From Muscardinus avellanarius (Eukaryota > Chordata > Mammalia > Rodentia > Gliridae), in NCBI GenBank assembly GCA_963383645.1, contig OY726560.1, positions 24,778,300-24,842,299 on the forward strand: 64,000 bases of DNA, in the 5' to 3' direction. A program made the position numbers and the translations under genes. Numbering within the stretch: position 1 is the first letter of the stretch; every line of letters begins with the position of its first letter. Shown here piece by piece: positions 57,245 to 64,000 of this stretch. The notes beneath the pieces were generated by a model. It worked only from the letters and a program-made list of their open reading frames with translations. It was not told where the DNA came from and made no database searches.

Positions 57245-57385
57245 AAAAACAAAATAAAAAGGAATAATGCTGCAGTAAACATGAGTAGGCAGATATCTCT
57301 TCAACATATTGATCAGGAATCTTTTGGGCAAACCCCAGAAGCAGAATTGCTGTGTCTCTTATTGCTGTTTTTCTCATAATGTAAG
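57245..57385 (-). mobile_element. L1M 3'-end fragment (antisense)
   Basis: 'aataatgctgcagtaaacat', 'gcagatatctcttcaacata' and 'ccccagaagcagaattgctg' are L1 3' UTR landmarks in reverse. Confidence 0.75.
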
Positions 57386-57884
57386 ATTAACAGAATGACT
57401 CTGATTAACATTTTTAAAGGTGTGATTTGTTTTATAATACCTTGATTGAGGAATCATTGTGAGAAAAACTTTAGGAAAACGTAGTAATGGAAATTAAATT
57501 GCCGCCGTAAGTCTTGAGAATAGCTTCTGGTCAACGTTTGACTTGAGGTTTATGTTCTGACATTTTTCAGGAACAAATGCATGTGGTTCACCTTCTTTAA
57601 ATACTTGTGATTTTCTCCAGTTGAAATGAGAAAAAAACTTATCAACTGACTAACAAGGTCTAACAAGTCATTCACTTATCTACGAACAGAAAGACAAGAC
57701 AAGCTAGCATGTTATCTAATAGAAACTTGACTGTTAAGAACTAAGAAGGTAAAACAAACTTGACACTAGCCCCATAATCATTGGTAATGCCTTATAAAGT
57801 ACTGGAAAACACAGCACTAGTCTTAATTTTCATTGAAAATACCTTAAAAATGCATTCCTTTTAGCCTGCTCTTGAAATACCTTA

Positions 57885-58490
57885 CTTTAAAATATTTATT
57901 TATTTTAATAATGAATATGGACAAATTATAAGTGTGCATAATTATAGGATACAAACTGATATTTTTCATATGTGAAATGACCAGATTAAGCCAGCCAACG
58001 TATGTGTTCCCTCAAACATTTGATATCTTTCATGATGAGAACATTTGAAACTCACCCTCCCAGTGACTGAAATGTATAGTGCTTAATTATAAGCCCTATC
58101 CACCATGCTGTGTAACTTCTTTCTTTAAAAAAGAAAGATACTTATTCCTCGGGTCTGATAGGCTTTTGTGCCCTTGCTTTTTATCTTCCTATTTTTACTC
58201 TTTTAGATTCTGGTAACCACCATTCTGTTTCTATAAATTCAGTTGTTTCAGATTACAAATAAAAGTGAGAATGTGTGGTATTTGTCTTTCTCTTTTATTA
58301 TACTTTGTATAATATGCTCTAATTCCATTTGTTTTGTTTACAAATGAGGTTCCTTTTTAAAAGCTGAGTGTTAATTCCATTGTATATATTCTGTATTTTC
58401 TCCACCCAGTGACCCATTGATGGGCACTTAGGTTAATTCTATAACCTGAGTATTGTGAGGAGTGCTCTGTCCCTTTTTTGTTTTTTGTTT
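57885..58490 (-). mobile_element. L1M 3'-end fragment (antisense)
   Basis: 'tgatgagaacatttgaaact', 'ctggtaaccaccattctgtt', 'tccattgtatatattctgta' and 'cccattgatgggcacttagg' follow the L1MA-type 3' UTR closely in reverse. Confidence 0.85.
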
Positions 58491-58496
58491 TTTTAA

Positions 58497-58654
58497 GTGT
58501 ACTGGTAATTGAACCCCGGGAGATTCTACCTCTGAGAATCTACCAGCTCTTTTAATTTTTTATTTTGAAACGGTCTCACTAGGCTGCTGAGGCTGCCCTG
58601 GACCTGGCTGTCCTCCTATCTGGGCCTCCGAAGTGCTGGGATTACAGGTGTAAG
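58497..58654 (-). repeat. Divergent SINE
   Basis: tgtactggtaattgaacccc to gctgggattacaggtgtaag. Confidence 0.82.
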
Positions 58655-58757
58655 ACACCTGTATGTCTTCCAAATTACTTATTCTCTCCTCATCTATATC
58701 TGGCTGGCTGTTAAATATCTACATTCTGTTTTTAATTTCTGTTATTTTGATTTATTT

Positions 58758-58916
58758 GTGTGTGGTACTGGAAATTTACTGAACTAGGGGGCATTCTACC
58801 TCTAAGCTAGACCCCCAGTCCTATTTTATTTTGAAACAGGGTTTCATTGAAGCTGGCCTTGAACCTCTTCCTGTATCAGTATTGGAATTATAGGCATGCA
58901 TCCCTGCACTCGGCTC
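58758..58916 (-). repeat. Divergent SINE
   Basis: gtgtggtactggaaatttac to ccctgcactcggct; centre shortened. Confidence 0.82.
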
Positions 58917-59244
58917 ATTTTATTATCAATGTAAATTTAAAATTAAATTTTTATTTAGATGTGGTTATCTAATGTTGCTTAATGGAGCTTGGTGCGAGTT
59001 TAGCTTCTAAATATTTAAAGTGTGTCCTCTAAAATGTTACTGTACTGTTCACACTATGATTTTGTCACATCCTTTAGGAAACTTATTTTGGATTCACCTT
59101 GCTGGCATTGGACTCCAGTGTGTGGAAATCAGAAAAAGTATTTTAGTTATAAGCCTCATTTTTGCAGTAAACACTTCTCAACTAAATAATACAGTATTTG
59201 TCGCTTTCTGGATCCTTTCTCACGGAGCATCTTCTATGACAGTT

Positions 59245-59310
59245 CTTTTCATTTAACAAATATTTACCAAGTACCTACTATGTGCCAAGCACTCATGGTG
59301 TTACCTTTGG
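59245..59310 (-). repeat. L2 or MIR 3' end (antisense)
   Basis: 'catttaacaaatatttacca' and 'agtacctactatgtgccaag' are the reversed end of an L2-type repeat. Confidence 0.6.
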
Positions 59311-59323
59311 TGTTACAAGCAGG

Positions 59324-59528
59324 AGCCAGGCGTGGTGGCGTAAGCTTGTAATCCCAGCTCTTGGGAGGCTGAGACAGGAGGATTACATAGGTTCGAAGCC
59401 AGCCTCAGCTACTTAGTGAGGCTCTAGGCAACTTTAGTAGAGACCCTATTTCCAAATAAAGAATAAAATAGGTCTGGGAGTATAGCCCAGAGGTAGAAAG
59501 CCCCTGGGTTCCACCCCTAGTACCACCA
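59324..59528 (+). repeat. Full-length SINE
   Basis: gccaggcgtggtggcgtaag to cacccctagtaccacc. Variant with gtttcc-type linker (atttccaaataaagaataaa) and aggtctgggagtatagccc. Inserted at the end of the L2/MIR piece. Confidence 0.93.
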
Positions 59529-60632
59529 AAAAACAAGCGGGGCACATATTCTGTTCCTGAGCGTATTGGCGTTAGCAAATGCCCACAGAGAGGAAGGTGG
59601 GGTCCTTGAAGCTATCTGAGAGTCCCTTACTAGGGACCTATGGAGGGGGTGTCGGTGGCTAGCAGAAATGAGTGAGGGAAAGAATGGAGATCCAGGTCTA
59701 TTAATATCCACTGGGGTTGAAAAACCCGCATGGTTACTACATCCCACAGCCTGGGTGTGCTGCAGTGTGAAAGTTAGAACCTGCTTACTAGAGGACGGTT
59801 TCCAAATTACACTCCAACCTCTTCAGATGGATTAGAAAAAGGATCTCCAAACTGCTGGAGACAGTGAGGGTAGGAGCCAGAGCTGCTGGGAAATTGCTGT
59901 TAACTGGAGCAAACTGCTCCTGCCTAATACCCCTCGCCTTGAGGCTTCTTTTTATATAAATGGACACTCCCTTAATGGATGCACCTTAAGCCATTTGGCT
60001 CCAGGCTTGCTGGCAGGACCCAGAGTGACTGCAGAAGCTGCAATGGTAATTTTAGGTCCATAGCCATGGATGCCCGAATGGTTCCCAGGAGCCAGTGCTC
60101 CCAGCGCGGGGAGTTTGGGCTGTTCTATAGGTGTTTACCCCAGACAGTTCTTTGTGTTCCTGCATCCTCATTCTCAGGCTATTAAACTGCCACTTCAAAT
60201 GCCATGTGTTGGTATTAGAATCACAGTTTGAATCCATGAGACTAGATGTTGAGATCAGTTGCATTTGCTTAGAAGATAGTCCTGTTTTCAATCCTCTTGT
60301 TGAATTAATGGCCAGCAGTTTGTCCAAGATTAGATACAGCCTCAGGGCCTTAAATACAATCCTGGACCTCATGCATTAAGAGGATTAGGGACACAGCACT
60401 GAGTCCTTGGTGCTCTGGGGTTTGCTGGAAGTCTTTTTAAATAGGTTTCATACACACATTTGGTTTTTTTTCCATGTGCCTTCCCCACCCTTCATTTTAA
60501 TTTAAAAAGTATAAATCTCCAATATTCTGTAGAGATGACTTTCTCTTAAGTCAAAGATTACTGTTTTTACAATTGAACAAAACTGAAGGACTTCTTCCTT
60601 TCCAAATACCCTCAGTTAAAGTTGACTGCAGG

Positions 60633-61018
60633 ACAGGCGTGGAGGTGCAGGCTGTAATCCCAATACTTTGAAGGGTGAGACAGGGTGGGGGTGGGGGCTC
60701 AAGACTGTTTGGAGTTAGCAAGAGACCCTGCTTCAAAATAAAAAGGGCTGGAGCCCAGCACGGTGGCACACGCTTGGAATCCCAGAACCTGGGAAGCTGA
60801 GACAGGATCGCGGTTCGAAGACAGCCTCAGCTACTTAGGCCCTTTGCAACTCAGACCCTGATCCAAAATAAAGAATACAAAAATAGGGCTGGGGGTGTAG
60901 CTCAGAGGTAGAATGTCCCTGGGTTCCATCTCCAGTACTGCAAAATAAATAAAAGGGCTGGGGTGTAGCTTGGAGGTAGAAAGCACCTGGGTTCAACCCA
61001 GCACTCCCCTCCTCCCAG
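60633..61018 (+). repeat. Older SINE split by a nested SINE
   Basis: 60633-60751 (gacaggcgtggaggtgcagg to aaaagggctgg) continues at 60962-61018 (ggtgtagcttggaggtagaa). The break falls at the start of the ID half. Confidence 0.9.
60752..60950 (+). repeat. Nested SINE with 11-bp target-site duplication
   Basis: aaaagggctgg at 60741-60751 and 60951-60961. Full length (agcccagcacggtggcacac) with an aataaat tail. Confidence 0.96.
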
Positions 61019-62484
61019 AAAAAGGTTGACTGCAGTAGGAGAATTCTCATTGTTTGCAGCAGTAGTGTTAACCTCTAAACATAAACTCAGATGTCACTTT
61101 CATTTCCTTCAGTGGTACTTGTTTTCATCAACCCTTCTCCAGGACAGAGTCTTTTCTGGCATCTCCCATATTCCTTTGTGGACATGGAGGCAGAGGACTT
61201 GTTTAACTTTCTCAGCGGTGTTTACTGTCTCCGCTGGTCAATGGCCCTTGCCTTCTCTTGGACCGTAGTCTCTTGCCAGTGTCTTATTTTGTATGTACTG
61301 GAAATGGTTCTTATTTTGCCAGATCCCCTGGGTAATCTTTCCGCACCTTTGTTTATCTTTTCATTTGGCTTACACCTGCTTAACTCATTCTTACTTTCCA
61401 TCTGCCTATGATTCTTTGGTTTTGATTCCCACTCTTCTTTATTTTGAGGTTTTAAAATTAATTACTTTAAAAAAATAGTCACAAAGGTTTTTAATTCTCT
61501 GATCTAATCATGCCTCTCTGAATGTCATAATTCTCTAATCAGGCAGGCAAGTGTCCCAATAACCTCATCTCCTAGATCTCAATGGCCGGGGTCTATTTTC
61601 CCCTTTGAAGCGTGCAGCTCCCATTATTGCTAATGAAAGGTCTTCATGTGCATTAAGGGGAAACTAGACCTCTAATGAGATACAGAGAGGAGTTGCAGCT
61701 GATGATTTCCACTTCTAGCCCACTGTACTATAACAGAAATGCACTCTCGGGAGGCAATGGGCCAAGGAAATACGAAATGCATGTACTGCCTACATAAAAT
61801 ACCTCGTCTGTTCTTAATGGACGGGAGGTTTGCTTCGGCCTGTGGTCTCTGATATTCCATATGTGCTGAAGGGCGGCCCAATTCTGGAGGCAGAAGACCC
61901 AGCCAGGTTCTTGGAAACTCAGTAGACAAGTTACGTTGTATTGGCAAGAGCTGTTTAAAGCAGTCTCCTTCATTAATGCATAACTTCACTTTGCTCATAC
62001 ATTTTTTTTCATTTGGAGTGAGGGAGTACAGGCGCATTAGGAAGCCGATGGTAGTGTTAGCACTGACTGAGGGAATGAGACCCAATTTCTACTCAGGGAT
62101 GAGAACAAACTCAAGCAGGCTGTGGTGAACTGGAGCTCACAGTCTAGGGGCAGCGTCACCAGGACCGCAACCCAGGTCTTGCCCAGTGAGTGCCCTTGAG
62201 TTCTTACCAGGACATGACAACAATGCACCTCCTCACCACGACTCTAGAAATGTCCTTCTGGTTTCAAGATCCCTTGCTTCTCATGTGCTATCTTCACTTC
62301 AATGATGAACCACGCTCCCCTCCTCCACCCATCCTGGGTAAGATTTGACCCTAAGTCACCCCCACCCTATAAGCATAGAATCCAGTGGTGAGCACCCAAC
62401 ACATGTGCTTATTATGGTAAAGAGACCAGAGGTAACATCTTGCCCAGTGATCCTCTTTTTTTATTTTATTTTTTCCTTTTTATA

Positions 62485-62673
62485 CTGGGGATTGAACCCA
62501 GGGGTATACTACCTCCTAGCTACACCCCCAGCCCTTTTTTTATTTTATTTTTTTTTATTTTTATTTTGAAACAGAGTTTTAGAACTAAGTTGCCAAGGAT
62601 GGCCTCAAAACTAAGATCCTTCTGTCTCAGCCTTCTAAGTGGTGGGATTACGGACGTGCACCACTGCATCCAG
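62485..62673 (-). repeat. B1-dID-type SINE
   Basis: tactggggattgaacccagg to ccactgcatccagctt; both A-rich linkers are expanded. Confidence 0.9.
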
Positions 62674-64000
62674 CTTCAGTCACCCTTTTCTGATAAAGAA
62701 GAACCGAGAAGGAAGGGTTTTAGTGTCTGTCCACTTCCTGCATACAGGCCACATAAGCTGAGTTGCAAAGAGAAAGTGCTGACTTGGTTACTGAGGGCTG
62801 AGTCACAGAGAGAAAGTGCCACAGAAAAAGGTGCTTTCTGGATCCTAACACTTGGTCCTCTGTTTCCAGTCCCTTTCTGAGACCTGTTCAGATTCTTGCT
62901 CTTGGATCTCACAGACATGCTTTTGAGTCTTAATAACACTGCCCTTTTTTTTTCTTCAGCAACTTTGAGTTGGTTTCTGTTCCTTTCAACCTCAAAGAAG
63001 AAAGCAAAACAACAACAAAAAGCCTTATGCATGCACTAAAGCTTATTTGCTATTAGGCCTCAACAGACTTGAGAGAGTGCAGGCTTGACAGGCAGTAGGA
63101 GAGTGGACACTATTTTGCAAATATGTTAATAGAATTTTACGGCCAGACCTGGCTCTCTCTCTGCACAGGGCATCTTTCACTGTGTCTTGCTGCTACTTCC
63201 AGTCTCTTCTCTGCTACTCAGCCCTGGATTACAAAATCATTATGAGGTTAGATGGCTTCTGTGTAAGAAATGCACCTTAGTGGATGCTAGAATACCTTCA
63301 TCCCAATTCTAATGGCTCAGGAAACGGTCCACGTATGTCCCCACTTAGAAATGTAGAAGCTCTAGTGGTTCACAAAGGAGCCCGGGGCATTCAGCCTTCT
63401 TTTGTGTTCCTCTGTGGCTCAGCATCTCCCCAAGAGCTCCAGTGTTGCTCCCTGTATACTCTGTGAGATGCTCTCAGATGCAACGTGGAGATGAGGTGTT
63501 TTCTGTAGCATTTTGAACACGATGTTTGCGTGCGCGAGAAGGGCCGAGAATTAGGAGCTAATTAAAATCCTCTTGTGTCTCCCGGTTGCCTTGACTGTTC
63601 CAGCTGGGACGTGGATGGAAGAGGTGAGCATTCGCTGCTTTGCTGGAGATTGGTGGTAGAAACAGGTGGCAGGGGATTCTAAATTTGGTCTGAGATGAAA
63701 ACATTTCAAGCAAACAAAATTAAGCTGCATTCTTTTGACAGTAAAGTGTTTCTTTAGAGATGCAGATGTCAGTTTTACTAAAGTACCAGTCATCATTGCA
63801 AAAAAAAAAAAAAAGACTTGAGAGTATGTGTGTGTTTTAAAAGCTGCTTTTGGCCAAGAAGACCCAGTAAGTCACTTTTGCCTCTGGCTTCTAAGCTTAC
63901 AGGTGATTCTGCAGTGGTAGTGTTGAGTCCATTCCCTCCCACTCCCAAACTTAGAAAAGAAAGAGAACGGGAGTAATTTGTTGGGAACAAAGACATTTGC

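Larger units (their letters stand above)
56867..64000. other. Intergenic region 3' of EIF3H
   Basis: No exon, RNA gene or intact reading frame is supported. 56946-58916 is largely antisense L1 and SINE remnants. 59531-60630 and 61021-62480 are repeat-poor, and 62674-64000 has no recognised repeat except short A/T runs. Two stretches with clustered homeobox-like TAAT/ATTA sites and CpGs (61605-62045 and 63490-63620) look like candidate distal regulatory DNA. Confidence 0.75.

Noticed and set aside
60752..60950. tRNA gene suggested by ggttcgaa and tRNA-like ID halves
   Set aside because: These are Pol III box-B remnants and ID-derived parts of SINEs. No cloverleaf with acceptor stem is present.
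61672..62085. 137-codon open frame on the minus strand
   Set aside because: No recognisable domain, signal or splice context; treated as chance in unique intergenic DNA, although the DNA itself may be regulatory.
62440..62880. 146-codon open frame on the plus strand
   Set aside because: Its first half is translated antisense SINE and T-rich linker, which gives long frames of Phe/Leu/Ser throughout the window.

Overview
This is a mammalian nuclear segment, AT-rich and dense in retrotransposons. It is most likely from a squirrel-type rodent (Sciuridae). The dominant repeat is a dimeric SINE. Its 5' half is B1/7SL-like, with a terminal Pol III box-B-like motif, and its 3' half is an ID-derived, tRNA-Ala-like unit. 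This matches the B1-dID (MEN-type) family described from squirrels and dormice. I read about 58 copies in 64 kb. No bacterial, organellar or phage feature is present.

The only protein-coding gene I can support is the 3' part of EIF3H (translation initiation factor eIF3 subunit h) on the + strand. Six coding exons lie at 42589-42756, 44267-44366, 45460-45609, 52805-52925, 55265-55397 and 56597-56694. They splice in phase and encode the last 255 residues. The human protein has 352 residues, so residues 1-97 are encoded upstream of the window. The exons cover the second half of the MPN domain and the whole helical C-terminus. A short 3' UTR ends at an AATAAA signal (56843-56848).

Region by region: 1-42588 is the 3' end of a very large EIF3H intron (by inference intron 2). 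It is filled with SINEs, older L1, L2, MIR, MER5A and Tigger-like remnants and simple repeats, with repeat-poor blocks between them. 42589-56866 holds the exons and five shorter introns. 56867-64000 is intergenic: antisense L1 3'-end fragments, SINEs including one insertion with a clear nested target-site duplication, and a repeat-poor stretch after 61 kb. By the human gene order this flank faces the TRPS1 gene desert.

The most interesting observations are small-scale. A 23-unit TC microsatellite serves as the polypyrimidine tract of the terminal EIF3H exon. A strong upstream decoy acceptor at exon 7 would add nine codons and an in-frame stop. A near-consensus CTCF motif lies about 570 bp before exon 3. 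Most large microsatellites sit directly at SINE 3' tails. Several SINE insertions carry perfect target-site duplications and nested relationships that give their relative age. I did not find an undescribed gene system, CRISPR array or intact mobile element. Repeat family assignments are from recalled consensus patterns, not from a database search, and boundaries are good to roughly 5-20 bases unless a duplication fixes them.
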